A stretch of DNA of 64,000 nucleotides from Kappaphycus alvarezii (lineage: Eukaryota > Rhodophyta > Florideophyceae > Gigartinales > Solieriaceae): contig NADL03000508.1 of NCBI GenBank assembly GCA_002205965.3, positions 1-64,000 on the forward strand, written 5' to 3'. A program made the translations under genes and the position numbers. Each line of letters begins with the position of its first letter. Within the stretch, counting starts at the first letter, position 1. This document shows, in pieces, positions 11,616 to 22,474 of the stretch. The notes under the pieces are model-generated. The model saw only the letters and a list, made by a program, of their open reading frames with translations. It was not told the origin of the DNA and did not search any database.

Positions 11616-12056
11616 TGATAGGGGTAAATCGGCGGGGGAAGAGATCCTGGGAACCAATTACCCTGAGAAAGAGGTGTTGCGAGCGACAAAAGTGCTACCG
11701 TGGTATAGTTGAACGAACAAGAAGGAGTGTATATGAAAGAGAGTTGAGAGGGCTACAAGCAAGTATGAAAGGGGCAGGGTCTACTACTGATACTCTGTGA
11801 GCAGCGTAGGAAAAAGGTTTCTTGGGTCTGAAGTTGACTCTCAACTTCCTACTACTCTGGACTTGGCTTGAAGTTGTCTGCCAACTTGCTTGACCTCTCC
11901 ATGAGGAAGCAGTTTACTCAGCTTATATAGACTTTTGGCTACCCGTAAAGTCCGAACAAAACTACAGAAGATACCAAGAAATGCATAAAAATACTTTTTG
12001 TGGACAATATGCTCTAAGCAAAAGATACTTAAGAAACTAACAATTAATTTGGTCCT
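11616..12056 (-). mobile_element. LTR-like block next to the gypsy element, copy 1
   Basis: The sequence from 11616 rightward is recognisably similar to 50254 onward, with the same order of landmarks: TGATAGGG, AGTGCTACCG, GCAGGGTCTAC, GGAAGCAGTTT and then a TATA-like run. Similarity starts sharply at TGATAGGG, which is the CA-ending LTR boundary on the minus strand and lies directly beside a candidate primer site of the gypsy element. I read it as the R-U5 part of the 5' LTR, transcribed leftward. Its outer (U3) limit is not clear, because similarity to the second copy continues through the acidic ORF at 12058-12693. Confidence 0.6.
11921..11930 (-). promoter_or_regulatory. TATA box candidate of the gypsy LTR
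   Basis: The minus strand reads CTATATAAGC here. The related block has CTATAAAATC at the matching place (about 50560), followed in both copies by a conserved AAACTGCTTCCTC. Transcription would run left into gag. Confidence 0.55.
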
Positions 12057-12057
12057 C

Positions 12058-12693
12058 TTATTTCCCATTCTCTAAATCAGATCCAAACAACTCCTCTAAA
12101 ATATCCATGCTGTCCAAGCAGTCCCCACAAATATCTGCGAATGGCTCACAGCTCTCTATTCCCCCCTGGGAGATATCTAAATTACTAAAGATATCTCCAT
12201 CCGGTTCCATCGTGGGCACAACTTGATCCATACTCTCCATTCCAGGCCGCACCAGTCCAACACTTTCCATTCCCTCTGTTCCCTCATCCTCCTCCTCCTC
12301 CTCCTCCTCCTCCTCATCCTCCTCATCCTCCTCCTCCTTCTCCCGAGCCTCGTGCACTAGCTCAGGGGCTAACCATTCCTCGAAGGACTCCCCGCTCTCC
12401 TCCTCGACCTCCTCAGCCTCTCCACTTACCTCCCTCGCTTCTTCTTCTATGAAGAGGCGGCGAGCGAACTCGATGATTTGCTTCTTTGCTTGCCGCCGGA
12501 TGTAGTCGTCGGCATCGGTTGGCCCGTAGGCGGCGAGACGAAGGCCATTGATGGGACGGGAAGGGCGGTTTTTGGAAATAGGGACAGAGGGGCGAAGGTT
12601 GTTCATTTTGATAGACGTTGGGGAACGGGAGGCAATGTACGGTGTTTTGGGTGTGTGGGGGAGAGGGTTGATGAGTAAAATGATCGAAGGCAT
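12058..12693 (-). CDS. Acidic, low-complexity protein associated with the LTR-like block
   Basis: This uninterrupted 211-codon frame has a basic, Pro-rich N-terminus, a segment reading GLRLAAYGPTDADDYIRRQA, a helical Lys/Arg-Glu stretch, a long run of Glu and Asp (residues about 115-140), and an ordered C-terminus ending near DILEELFGSDLENGK. No catalytic motif is seen. A diverged copy lies in the same place and orientation beside the second LTR-like block (50690-51300). Both ends are still recognisable there: the FGSD tail, and a stretch alignable to the IxKxxxSRxxNGL region. The ORF therefore travels with the block. It lies just upstream of the TATA box, in sense orientation, so it may be a U3-encoded element protein. 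A host gene duplicated together with its neighbour is the alternative. Confidence 0.55.
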   Translation of the reverse strand: MPSIILLINPLPHTPKTPYIASRSPTSIKMNNLRPSVPISKNRPSRPINGLRLAAYGPTDADDYIRRQAKKQIIEFARRLFIEEEAREVSGEAEEVEEESGESFEEWLAPELVHEAREKEEEDEEDEEEEEEEEEDEGTEGMESVGLVRPGMESMDQVVPTMEPDGDIFSNLDISQGGIESCEPFADICGDCLDSMDILEELFGSDLENGK

Positions 12694-12984
12694 TTGGAAC
12701 TTAGAATAAAGGGGTTTAAATAGGCTCCCGGGCAGGTTCTATAGATTAGGAATAGGTAAAATAAAACGGCAAGGGATTTTTGCAGTAGTGCATTTGGCCC
12801 CTTCTTTTCAAAAAAAAGGCAAATTTGGAGGAGGAGGTAAGCTAAAAGGGAAAAGGGACTTGATTCGGGGTCGATTCAGAGGGTTAAATACAGTATAAAA
12901 ATATCTAGATGAAATGGAAGTAAATTTGGAAATGACGGTGGGAGAAGTTAGGGGCGGGATCGTTGTAGGTTGCTGGATTACACG

Positions 12985-13096
12985 AAGGGAGGACCATTTC
13001 CTGTATTACATGAAGGGAGGACCATTTCCTGTATTAAATGAGGGGAGGACCATTTCCTGTATTAAATGAGGGGAGGACCATTTTTAGTATTACACC
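12985..13096. repeat. 28-bp tandem repeat, four units
   Basis: Units start at 12985, 13013, 13041 and 13069, each built on GGGAGGACCATTTCCTGTAT. The third unit is nearly identical to its neighbours and the last is diverged at its end. The surrounding 12694-12984 holds no recognisable gene. Confidence 0.92.
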
Positions 13097-13759
13097 AATC
13101 CTCAAGACTCCGGTCCTGTACGCTTGTGTGTCTATGGCACCTTGGGCGATGAGGGCCAGGGTTTCTTCTGTCTCCTTGTCTCCTTCACTGCTTTTGCCGC
13201 GGTTCCTCCCCTCAAAAGTAATTTCGCGACTTCGTTACCCGTCTTGCGTTTAGTCTCCAACTGATTTAAGTGCGACAGGTTTCTACAGGTCTCCTGCATA
13301 CGTGGTTAATTTTCGAATACCGTCCACATTCTTTTGTTCCATACTGTGCAACTCATAAAGATTTACCACCACAGTATTCACCTTAGATCTTTCTTTCTGG
13401 CAATGTAATTGTATCTGGCTAGGGATTAAATAAAGATAACAAGATTGCACTGGTCATAAACCAGCAATGTAATTCCAAGGAAAAATATTGACCCTTTGAA
13501 ATTTTGAGTCCCCCGCCATCTAGTATTGAGAGAAGAGGCTAGCTTGCTTCGCGGCATGGAGGGAAGAGAGAATTATCAGCAGAATAGAGTCGATCGGGGT
13601 GGAGGTATCTTAAAGAGGAAAGTGATCCAGGAGGAGGCAAAGAAGAAATGAAATGGCGAAGAAAGGATCTACGAAGGAGATGCACTTACAAAGCAGTGGT
13701 GGTAGAACTTTTGGGGTGGAAAAAGGGGAAAAGGTTGGGTGTTTTACTCTTGGAAGATA
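13097..13759. other. No recognisable gene; dispersed tail motif at its right end
   Basis: I see no supported open frame. Near 13730 the sequence GGGTGTTTTACTCTTGGAAG matches the tail region at about 28238, and a shorter form occurs at about 22474. It is probably a LINE 3' tail shared among fragments. Confidence 0.4.
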
Positions 13760-14591
13760 TATCCGATCTAATTTGTACAGTGTGGCACAGAAGCGTGCAG
13801 AGAGTATTTAGAAATTAAGTACGAATGCGGGCGGCGGTTGGAAACCTGTCGCGCTTGCATAACTTGGAGACTAAGCGCAAAACGGGTAACGAAATCGCGA
13901 GGCTCCTGTTGAGTGGAGGAACAGCGACGGGAAGCAGCGAATGAAGCAAGACGACGGAAAAAAATCATGCCGTCACCGCTCACGGCGCCATGGATATCAA
14001 TCCCGACGGGGGAGAGGAGGATATCGTTTTGGTCCGTAATGACGACGTTTCTCGCGCTCTGCGAGTGTCACGGCAGCGCTTGCAGTAACCGTTCTCGGCG
14101 ATATGTGGCGTCAAGCGAATAGGTGGGCAACAGGGCAAGTCGACGGGGATATGTGTAGTGTGAAGTCCGGATGTATATGTCAATTCGTAACGTTGGGGAC
14201 TCCGAATGCCCAAACAAGTTTGAAACCTGGTTAACGAGCGGATGTTCGACGAGGGCGTCGATCCCAACTCGCTTACAGAAGCGGGCGGGAACCTTGCGAA
14301 GGACTTGATGTCGACGAGTCATTTCGTGTTCGTAATTGAAGGTCAAAGCGTGGTGGCCGCTGGTATCTAAGACGGGTGCGATGTCGGCCGACCGCCGGGA
14401 GCAGACCACACAGCGAGTAGATCCGGTGAATAGCGCGATGCCGAAACGGAGAGACAGAGCAACTTTCTACGCAGAAGGAAACATGTACGTACGCCGTGGG
14501 GATGAGGAAGCCAAGAGAAAATAGAGGAGGACCAAGATGTGCGTACGGAGAGGAGTCGTGCTAGGTCGGGTGCTGCTGCGGAAACTAACAA
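13760..14591 (-). mobile_element. LINE family B fragment, C-terminal endonuclease region
   Basis: Read on the minus strand in overlapping broken frames, this encodes a Cys-His motif (CVVCSRRS, then DTSGHHALTF, then RRHQVLRKV) followed by LVEHPLVNQ and a short RIDIYI. This is the arrangement of the CCHC motif and restriction-like endonuclease found C-terminal to RT in R2-type LINEs. The piece resembles 26936-27560 in several frames, for example SASRYSxDLLAVxSAP in both. It is 5'-truncated and frameshifted. Confidence 0.65.
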
Positions 14592-15184
14592 ACTATCAGA
14601 CTTCTATAGCAGTAAGCTGCCAACGTGGCCTTATCCCGAGTGGCTTACAGCGCAGTGGATGCAAATGCGCCCTAGATGCCGACGTGACATCGTGACTTGC
14701 TTCCAGTTGTAGGTCACAGCCACGTTGAAGCCCCCTTATCATATTCACCGATAATTTTCCAATCATTCCACCAAAATATCTAAGCATTCCTGCTGAGCTG
14801 TCAAAGATGCTGCGCTGGCACTATCGCGAGCTCTTTCTGCATAACAGGGACGCCATCACTGAACTGTACTGTACAGTACTACAGTATAGTCTCATCACTA
14901 GCGAGCGGTGTATAGTACTGTACCTTGCATCCCACAACCAATTGCATCCCGAAAGTGCCCTCATGGGGCGCATTCAAGCGCATTCCATTCTGCAACCGAC
15001 CATATTTTTCAGATATAAAATCTCCCCACTTTTTCCCCCCTTTTCTGCAATACAGTTATCACTTGCAAGATTTACCCCGAAAAGATAGCCCTTAAGAGGG
15101 CTTCCTGTTGGGAGATCAATAATTGTTCCCCTGTACGGTGCACTGACTGGTCAGACTACTGTTATACGCTAACACCTAACGAAA
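14592..15184. other. No gene; short self-complementary GTACTGTAC-type motifs
   Basis: No supported open frame is seen. Around 14866-14940 the motif GTACTGTACAGTAC and its partner TAGTACTGTACC can pair with each other. Similar motifs recur at about 22660, 28990 and 31530. Confidence 0.4.
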
Positions 15185-16112
15185 GCATCACCTTTAATGA
15201 TCAATACTCAGGAGACCGCTAGCAGCATACAGCACAGGGCCTGGGAATACACAGCAGGTGCCAAATCAGTGGTCTGGTCAAGAAACCGCCGATTAACGTA
15301 CGTAGCAACATATTGGAAATTCAGGCATACGAATCTAACGAGGAGCGAATGTTTCTTGGCGGCAACAGATGTACCACGCTTGCTGGCGAGAAAGTGGGCG
15401 ACTTGTTGCACAGCTTGATCAAACCCGGGTCCAATGCAATCATAGACATCAGCAACCATGGGGTGAAGGTACAGTCCGTAGTATTCGCATAAAGTATGGT
15501 AATGGTGGCGTTTCTCTGATTCTTTCTTGGAGATATGGCCATGTGGAGGACAAGAACGAAACCCGGATGAGTGCGGACTGATGACAGAGACATCAAAGGC
15601 CTGCGGGCTGGCGGCGAACTCGGAGTCATTAATAAACACATCTAGGCTGAGCTGGGTCGCGGAAGAAGCAGAAGGATAAATGCGGTCAATCCGAGCCTGT
15701 TGTTCCTCTCTGGTCAGTTGGGAGGCCGCAAGGAAGCCAGAAGAAGGATGTGGAGGATCTGGAAAGCGCTGCTCCCGAGAAACGCGAACACCGTGGGGTA
15801 GAGCAGTATGGCGGATGGACAGAGCTGGCTCGTCACGAAGTGCTTCGTGGCTGCGAACGCTACCGGTGCCAGTACTGCACACCATCGTGATGACCATGAA
15901 TATCTAGCATGGCAGTTGAACGGGAACATATGGTGTAGGAACGGGATCCAGAGAAAAGTAGCTCGCCGAGACGTAAACAGACCATAGTAATCCAGACTTC
16001 AGGAGCAGCGCGGGCAACGTTACCGCTGAGTGGAAGAGTGGAGAAGGTTAATGAGGACGAGGAAGCAGTTGTACATACATGACGCGTTTTGGAAACAGGG
16101 GTGAGGGATGCC
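15185..16112 (-). mobile_element. LINE family C 3' region, left inverted arm
   Basis: This contains a 229-codon minus-strand frame (15897-15208) that is nearly identical to the plus-strand frame at 21735-22400. Upstream in another frame is a segment matching the region before the endonuclease of the large LINE C at 53.4-57.4 kb (APExWxxMVxLRL, then HGHH, then ALRDE). The frame then has an RLE-like stretch with ARIDRIY and SPQAFDVSVISP. The right boundary, GCATCCCTCACCCC on the minus strand, coincides with the start of the right arm, so the two arms derive from one fragment rather than from independent 5'-truncated insertions. Confidence 0.75.
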
Positions 16113-16283
16113 GTGAAGCGATCACACCTAACCCGATGGATAATATCGTATGACCAACATTATAAATTGTGGCCAACATAACATCAACCACGAGCAGAAG
16201 AAGTTTAATGCATTCATTATCTAGTGCATGCCGACAGCTTTCTACGTTCTTAATGTTGAAAGAGGTAGCGATGGGAAGGAGTC

Positions 16284-16733
16284 TGACAAAAAAAACCCAG
16301 GTTCGTGCCCTTCTCTTTGCTCACCTGCTCGATATTGTCCTTATGTACATGCTGGATCGATGAAACCTACCTAAACCGACCCTAAAGAAACAGTTAAAGA
16401 CAACCACAAAATGGTAGGAGATCGCCGCTAAGCCACACACATACGAGCTAAACTGACTATCATCTGCTGAAAACCGCACGATACGAAAGTATCTAATCCT
16501 TATTCAACACAGGCCTCAGAATGTCCAACTCTTGAACGTGCACAGTACAAGTCCTTCTTGGAATAGGAGAAACCCAAGCCACAAGCGCAATGGACCAAAT
16601 CAACTCACCCACAAAGTGATACAAGCAATATCAAAATACATAAAATGAGAGACACAAATACATCAGAGTGTGAGAAGAGATAAGTCCTACATCGAAGTTC
16701 CGAATGATGTACCGAGATATCATTTAGATATCA
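16284..16733 (-). repeat. Copia 3' LTR (left copy)
   Basis: About 450 bp, starting TGATATC and ending TGTCA on the minus strand, so the TG...CA ends are intact. It is directly repeated at 21081-21529 with scattered substitutions. The last bases of the RNase H frame run into it. Confidence 0.9.
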
Positions 16734-17404
16734 ACGCCCCTTCTTGCATTATGAGGATATTTGTCCGGAAGCTGCTCTACTCCAAGTCCGTCTCTATGTT
16801 TCTCGAAAGCCAAACGCAGAAGAGGCTTGGTGAGGATATCGGCAGTCAAATCTTCAGTGCGACAGTACACTGGCTCGATGTTCCCAAAATCGACCTGCTC
16901 CTTAACGAAGTTCATTCGAATCGCCACATGCTTTGCATGGCTAACACCATCAGCACTCCACACTAGAGCTCCTTGGTTGTCTTCATGAAGTGCTGTAGGG
17001 ATCCTTTGATGGCAATCCAGCTGGCGCAACAGATCACGAAGCCAAATTATGAGCTTCGTTCCCTCGCTCATTGCCACATACTCGGCCTCGGTGGTAGAAA
17101 GAGCTATTGAGCCTTGCTTTAATGTACGCCAGCATACCGAAGTCTTTCCAAACTTGAGAAGGACTCCAGTGGTGGAGCGGCGATCGCTTCTATCCCCTGC
17201 CCAATCTGCATCGCAAAAGGCCGAGAGAACTTCGTCAATATCTCCATACAGCTGCAGAGCGAAATCAGGGTACCACGTAGATACCTTAGTACTCGCTTGA
17301 GTGCCGTCAAATGAGACTTGAAAGGGTTTGCCGCAAATCGGCAAAGAAGAGAAACTGCTGCGCTGATATCGGGCCTCGTCCGCGTCGCAATGAATAGTAG
17401 GCAT
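16724..17404 (-). pseudogene. pol: Copia RNase H
   Basis: The RNase H domain begins with LSAFCDADWAGDRSDRRSTT, followed by TEAEYVAMSEG (catalytic Glu), EDNQGAL (catalytic Asp), the KHVAIRMNFVKE motif and the usual tail DLTADILTKPL. The frame ends as it enters the 3' LTR. The domain degrades the RNA strand during cDNA synthesis. It overlaps the preceding RT frame by about 280 bp, which marks the frame break rather than true gene overlap. Confidence 0.92.
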
Positions 17405-19176
17405 CCGAGTATTTCCTGATAAATCGTTTGGTTGACAGCCTCACTTGGTTCTTCAAAGTCACTCATCGCACCTTGACAAATGGGGGTCGAAACTGACTTA
17501 CATGTTGACATCCCAAACCGTTCTAGTGTCTGCAGCACGTAGTGCTCCTGTGTCATCCATGCCCCTTTTGCATCCCAATGAAACGACACACCCAAAAAAG
17601 AACTCAGGCTGCCCATATCCTTCACATCGAAGTACTTGGTGAGCTCCTTCTTGAACTTAATCACCTCCTTCCTATCCAGACCCATTACGATAATGTCGTC
17701 CACATAAAGTGAGATCCATATTCTACCACGACGGTACACACAATTATCAGCAAGTAGTGCAGTAAACACAATCTTATCCATTACGAATCCCCATTTCTCG
17801 TACCACAGGCGTCCAGCCTGTTTGAGGCCATACAAACCTCGATTAAGCTTCATGACCTTGTCTCCGTCACAGAGCTTGAGACTCTTAGGTCCCGTCACGT
17901 AGATATCCTCATCAATTTCTCCATGGAGAAACGCGCTCCGTACGTCCATCTTCTGTACTAAGTACCCCCTTTGGACGGCCAAAGCGAGACAAGTCCGAGC
18001 AGTGTTGAAGTCCACAACTGGCGCGAAAGCCTGATGAACATTACCCTGCAGAAAACCTTTGGCTACAAGTCTTGCCTTGTGTCTGACTACTTGTCCTTTG
18101 TCTTTTCGTTTGCGCACGAACACAAAGCAAGTTGCGATTGGTTTGATACCATTAGGCTTGTCCACAATCGTCCAGGTCCCGTGCTTGCTCAAAGAGTTAA
18201 GCTCAGATTCAATTGCCTCCTTCCATGCAACGGAGTCTGGCCGGCTTAGCGCATCACTTACTGATGTAGGCTCGGGTGACTCACTTACTGTGAACGCTCG
18301 GGAAGAGTTCGTTGCTCCTGGTTCATAGTAGTCCGGGGGCCTTCGATTAAGTCTGGGGAATCGAGACCCAGAACCGTTACCATCTTGAGTTACCGCAACG
18401 TCATCTGCATCAGCTTCGTCTACTCCCGCGTCAGAATCCTGCGCTTGATCCATCTCCCCGGCTGGAATGTAGGTCAACATCTCCGAATTAGCCTCTGGTG
18501 TTATACCAATACAATCATTGCCACTGACCCCTTCTGGGTTTATCCATTCTGATGAACCTTCAGTCCCAGCAACTTGTAATACCGGCTGGATAGGTACTGC
18601 CGTTGGCACGGGTGTTGTTAACGGCGGCTGCCCGCCACTGGCAGGTGATTCGTTGATTTCTTCGTCAGAGAGTATGGGTCCATCGTAAACGTTAAATTCA
18701 CTGCCAGGAGATTCTCTGGCGGGGAACTTGTCTTCGAACACAGTGACATCCCTGGCCACGACGGCCGTCCTCCTCGATGGTATCCAGATTTTGTATTGGC
18801 TGTTATCAAAACAGACGATCACAAGCCCCTTCTCGGACTTCGAGTCCAGCTTCTTCCGAAGTTCTTTAGGGATGTGGTGCCACCCTTGACACCCAAAAAC
18901 ACGCAAGTGTGACACATTAGGTTTCGTACCAGTCAACAACTCATACGAGCTCACTGCGTGATCCCTCGGACTATAGAAGTAGTTCCTGATATGTGCAGCA
19001 TGAACGACTGCTTCTGCCCAAAAATACCGGGGGAGTCCGGCGTGCTCGAGCATCGCTCGAGAACTCTCAACGAGAGTCCTGTTTGAACGTTCAGCTATAC
19101 CGTTCAAATTTGGAGAGTATGGCGGCGTTACACTATGCTCGATTCCGCATTCAGTAAGATATTTATGCATTGCCAT
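17119..19176 (-). pseudogene. pol: Copia integrase C-half and reverse transcriptase
   Basis: This 685-codon open frame begins inside the integrase core. The catalytic Glu lies in NGIAERSNRTL, followed by a long acidic linker with the FGCxGxxHIPKELRKKLDSK region. The RT domain has TWTIVDKPNG, ARLVAKGF, MDVRSAFLHGEIDEDIYV, LYGLKQAGRLWY and the catalytic YVDDIIVM. The thumb leads to a break near 17270, where RNase H continues in another frame. All three catalytic Asp positions of RT can be seen. Only the frame breaks at the two ends disable it. Confidence 0.92.
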
Positions 19177-20227
19177 GTACTCTCCACCTCCGTCAGTATG
19201 TAACCGCTTGATGCTGAATTAAACTGTCGTTCCAGCCATGCTTGATAGATCTTGAATTCCGCATAGACATCTGACTTCAACTTGATTGGCACAACCACTA
19301 TGTAGCCTGAGTACTCGTCCACGAAGGAAACAAAGTATCGAGAGCCAGCAAACGAGCGCACTGACATCGGACCGCAAACATCGGAGTGCACAACTGCACA
19401 GGGCTCCTTCGATCTGTGGTTGTTACGGCGTAGGCGCTGCTTGGTCTGCTTACCTTTCATGCAACCCATGCATGAATTGGACTTTGTCTTCATAGTACTG
19501 AAGTCTAATCCTGACACAATTCCATGACGCTGCATTTTCTTGATGGTTTCAACGTTAGCATGACCGAGCCTCTCATGCCAAAGCTTGAGTCCACGACTGG
19601 AAAAATGCATTCCACTAAAATCGTCCTCTCTGGAACGATCTTCATCTCGATTGCGATTACCGGCTGCCGTACATCCAATCGCAGCTTTTGCTGTAGGTCC
19701 AACAAACCTACCGACAATCTCATAAACCCCTTGATTCAGTCGGCCCTGGAAATGGAGCAAGCCATTAAATGTTCCACTGCATCCAGTACGGACAACACGC
19801 ACATGGTAGCCACTAGCACAGATCTTGGAGCATGAGAGAAGGTTACATCGTAACTTTGGGACGTGCAGCACTCCCGGCAAAACCAATGTACGATAATACC
19901 AGTCACCCGGTGATCCAATGCGCATCTGGAAGTATACCGTACCTTTCTGATTAGCAAAAACTCTGCTTCCGTCGCCCAGGATAACTGGGCGCGGACGTAT
20001 CTCCTCGAGATCATGCAGCCAGTCTTGGCACCATACCATGTGGTCTGAGGCTCCACTGTCAAAAAGCACACGTCCCTCAGGCGTTCTTTCTCACCACTAG
20101 ACGAGGCGTTGGCTGCTTTAGTCTCTTGCTTGATTTTGGCATGCCCGTTGAAGCGTGCCAATAGAAGACGTGCTTGGTTCGCACTATCTTCTTCAGAAAT
20201 ATGGCCATAGTCTTCTGCAAAAGACAC
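19128..20227 (-). pseudogene. pol: Copia protease and integrase N-terminal half
   Basis: Two frames are joined by a break near 20070-20100. The protease active site reads LFDSGASDHMVW. It is followed by the GAG-pre-integrase domain with LWHERLGHANVETIKKM and CMGCMKGKQ, which form the HHCC zinc site, and by the first catalytic Asp of integrase in VVHSDVCGPM. The frame is lost near 19190. The second catalytic Asp (LHTDGGGEY) is read in the next frame. Protease matures the polyprotein and integrase inserts the cDNA. Confidence 0.88.
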
Positions 20228-20262
20228 TTTGCGGTGGGACTTGTGTCTCTTCTTCTGACAGT

Positions 20263-20991
20263 TTACTGCAAGATGGCCAATCTTGCCGCAGTTGTAGCAT
20301 CTGCGCCTCCCGGCCTTGTTAGAGGCCGAGCTCTTACCAACACGCTTAACATCACTTCCAGCAGCAGCAGGGCAAGTCCATTGTCACTACATCTACTGAA
20401 CTTGGCACTCCCGACTCCTTGCAACTGGTCCTCGTACTCCTGCAAGAGAGTAGCTGTGGCGGTTTCCCAATCCAGTTTGGTCTTAGATGTTTGCAATGAG
20501 GCAATGATGGTTCCGAATGGCGACTGCTTCTTGTTACCAAAAGAAGCAAGCAATGTCGCCACCTGCGTCTCCTCGTCTACCTTGCTGTTCATCGCCACAA
20601 GGCGATTGAACAATTCCTCAAAATAGTCGATATAATCCTGTACAGGCTGGCCTTTGTAGCGCATACCAGACAACTTTGCTTGAAGTTGAACCTTTGTCGC
20701 TGTACGTGATACAGCATATCTATCCTTCAAGCGCATCCACATCTTGTACGGATTGTTCTTTGCACTCACGCAAAGCCTCAGAGGACGATCACCCAGGCCC
20801 TGTATCAACAAAGCACGCGCCGTCGCCACCTTTTTCTTCATACCAGCACTCATCTCATCCGAGACCACGTCTGATTCAATCACCTCAAGGACTTCCTTTG
20901 CTTCTAAAGCCGCTTCTGTCCTTGCCGCCCAAAGATGGTAGTCCTCTCCTGACTTCCCGAAAAACTTATACACCTTCTTACTGTCGTCCAT
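20263..20991 (-). pseudogene. gag: Copia gag
   Basis: This 242-codon frame opens with MDDSKKVYKFFGKSGEDYHL, a typical UBN2/gag start (F-G...Y-x-x-W), and has the LKDRYA, QAKLSGMRYK and YIDYFEELFNRLV segments of the copia capsid domain. After about residue 200 the frame shifts. The zinc knuckle RRCYNCGKIGHLAVNC (C-x2-C-x4-H-x4-C, near 20262-20309) is read in the neighbouring frame. The start Met lies about 90 bp inside the 5' LTR, as expected. The family packages the element RNA into particles. Confidence 0.85.
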
Positions 20992-21080
20992 TACAGATCA
21001 CCGCACAATAGACAAAAAGAAGAGAAAAAAAAAGGGTAAGACACAAAAGAATCCTAATGGAGAAGAATACACCAATATCT

Positions 21081-21529
21081 TAGCAGAAAAACCCGGGTTC
21101 GTGCCCTTCTCTTAACTCACCTGCTCGACATTGTCCTTATGTAAATGCTAGATCGATGAAACCTACCTAAACCGACCCTAAAGAAACAGTTAAAGACAAC
21201 CACAAAATGGTAGGAGATCGCCGCTAAACCACACACATACGAGCTAAACTGACTATCATCTGCTGAAAACCGCACGATACGAAAGTATCTAATCCATATT
21301 CAACATAGGCCTCAGAATGTCCAGCTCTTGAACATGCACAGTACAAGCCCTTCTTGGAATAGGAGAAACCCAAGCCACAAGCGCAATGGACCAAATAAAT
21401 TCACCCACAAAGTGATACAAGCAATATCAAAATACATAAAATGAGAGACACAAATACATCAGAGTGTGAGAAGAGATAAATCCTACATCGAAGTTCCGAA
21501 TGATGTACCGAGATATCATTTAGATATCA
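21081..21529 (-). repeat. Copia 5' LTR (right copy)
   Basis: About 449 bp, starting TGATATC on the minus strand and ending in CTA instead of CA, a decayed terminus. The next internal bases (AGATATTGGTGTATTC on the minus strand) are where a primer-binding site would lie, but they match no tRNA end that I can name. The right edge touches the right inverted LINE arm within 7 bp. Confidence 0.88.
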
Positions 21530-21536
21530 ACGCGGC

Positions 21537-22474
21537 ATCCCTCACCCCTGTTTCTAAAACGCGTCATTTATCTACCACTGCTTCCTCGTCCTCATTTCCC
21601 TTCTCCACTATTCTACTCAGAGGTAACGGTGCCCGCGCTGCTCCTGAAGTCTGGATTACTATGGTCTGTTTACGTCTCGGCGAGCTACTTTCTCTGGATC
21701 CCGGTCATGCACAATATGTTCCCGTTCAACTGCCATGCTAGATGTTCATGGTCATCACGCCATGGTGTGCAGTACTGGCGCCGGTAACGTTCGCTGCCAC
21801 GACGCACTTCGTGACGAGCCAGCTCTGTCCATCCGCCATACTGCTCTACCCCACGGTGTTCGCGTTTCTCGGGAGCACCGCTTTCCAGATCCTCCACATC
21901 CTTCTTCTGGCTTCCTTGCGGCCTCCCAACTGACCAGAGAGGAACAACAGGCTCGGATTGACCGCATTTATCCTTCTGCTTCTTCCGCGACCCAGCTCAG
22001 CCTAGATGTGTTTATTAATGACTCCGAGTTCGCCGCCAGCCCGCAGGCCTTTGATGTCTCTGTCATCAGTCCGCACTCATCCGGGTTTCGTTCTTGTCCT
22101 CCACATGGCCATATCTCCAAGAAAGAATCAGAGAAACGCCACCATTACCATACTTTATGCGAATACTACGGACTGTACCTTCACCCCATGGTTGCTGATG
22201 TCTATGATTGCATTGGACCCGGGTTTGATCAAGCTGTGCAACAAGTCGCCCACTTTCTCGCCAGCAAGCGTGGTACATCTGTTGCCGCCAAGAAACATTC
22301 GCTCCTCGTTAGATTCGTATGCCTGAATTTCCAATATGTTGCTACGTACGTTAATCGGCGGTTTCTTGACCAGACCACTGATTTGGCACCTGCTGTGTAG
22401 TCCTAGACCATGCGCTATATGGCGCTAGCGGTGTCATGAGTATTGATCGATAAAGATGATGCTTTCGTGTTTTA
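21537..22474 (+). mobile_element. LINE family C 3' region, right inverted arm
   Basis: This is an inverted, slightly diverged copy of 15185-16112. The 221-codon frame 21735-22400 encodes the same endonuclease-like segment as the left arm (LSIRHTALPHGVRVSRE, then ARIDRIY, then SPQAFDVSV). A preceding frame (21600-21735) gives RAAPEVWITMVCLRLGELL, which aligns with the large LINE C at 54.1 kb. The arm starts 7 bp from the copia LTR and ends in a tail with GTGTTTTACTCTTAGAAG. Confidence 0.75.

Larger units (their letters stand above)
16284..21529 (-). mobile_element. Ty1/copia retrotransposon with both LTRs, frameshifted
   Basis: Two direct LTRs (21081-21529 at the 5' side, 16284-16733 at the 3' side) enclose, on the minus strand, gag, zinc knuckle, protease, integrase, RT and RNase H. 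That is the Ty1/copia order, with integrase before RT. A purine-rich tract (GCAAGAAGGGGCGT on the minus strand) precedes the 3' LTR. Coding is split by about four frame breaks. The LTRs differ at several positions by eye, so the insertion is not recent. No matching 5-bp target duplication is seen (GAGTC on the left, ACGCG on the right), which suggests rearrangement at one end. Confidence 0.93.

Noticed and set aside
17049..18328. Plus-strand ORFs across the copia pol region
   Set aside because: They are antisense frames of the RT and integrase coding sequence, whose conserved motifs are clear on the minus strand.
16279..21534. 5-bp target duplication for the 16.3-21.5 kb copia
   Set aside because: The flanking pentamers GAGTC and ACGCG do not match, so no target duplication is claimed.
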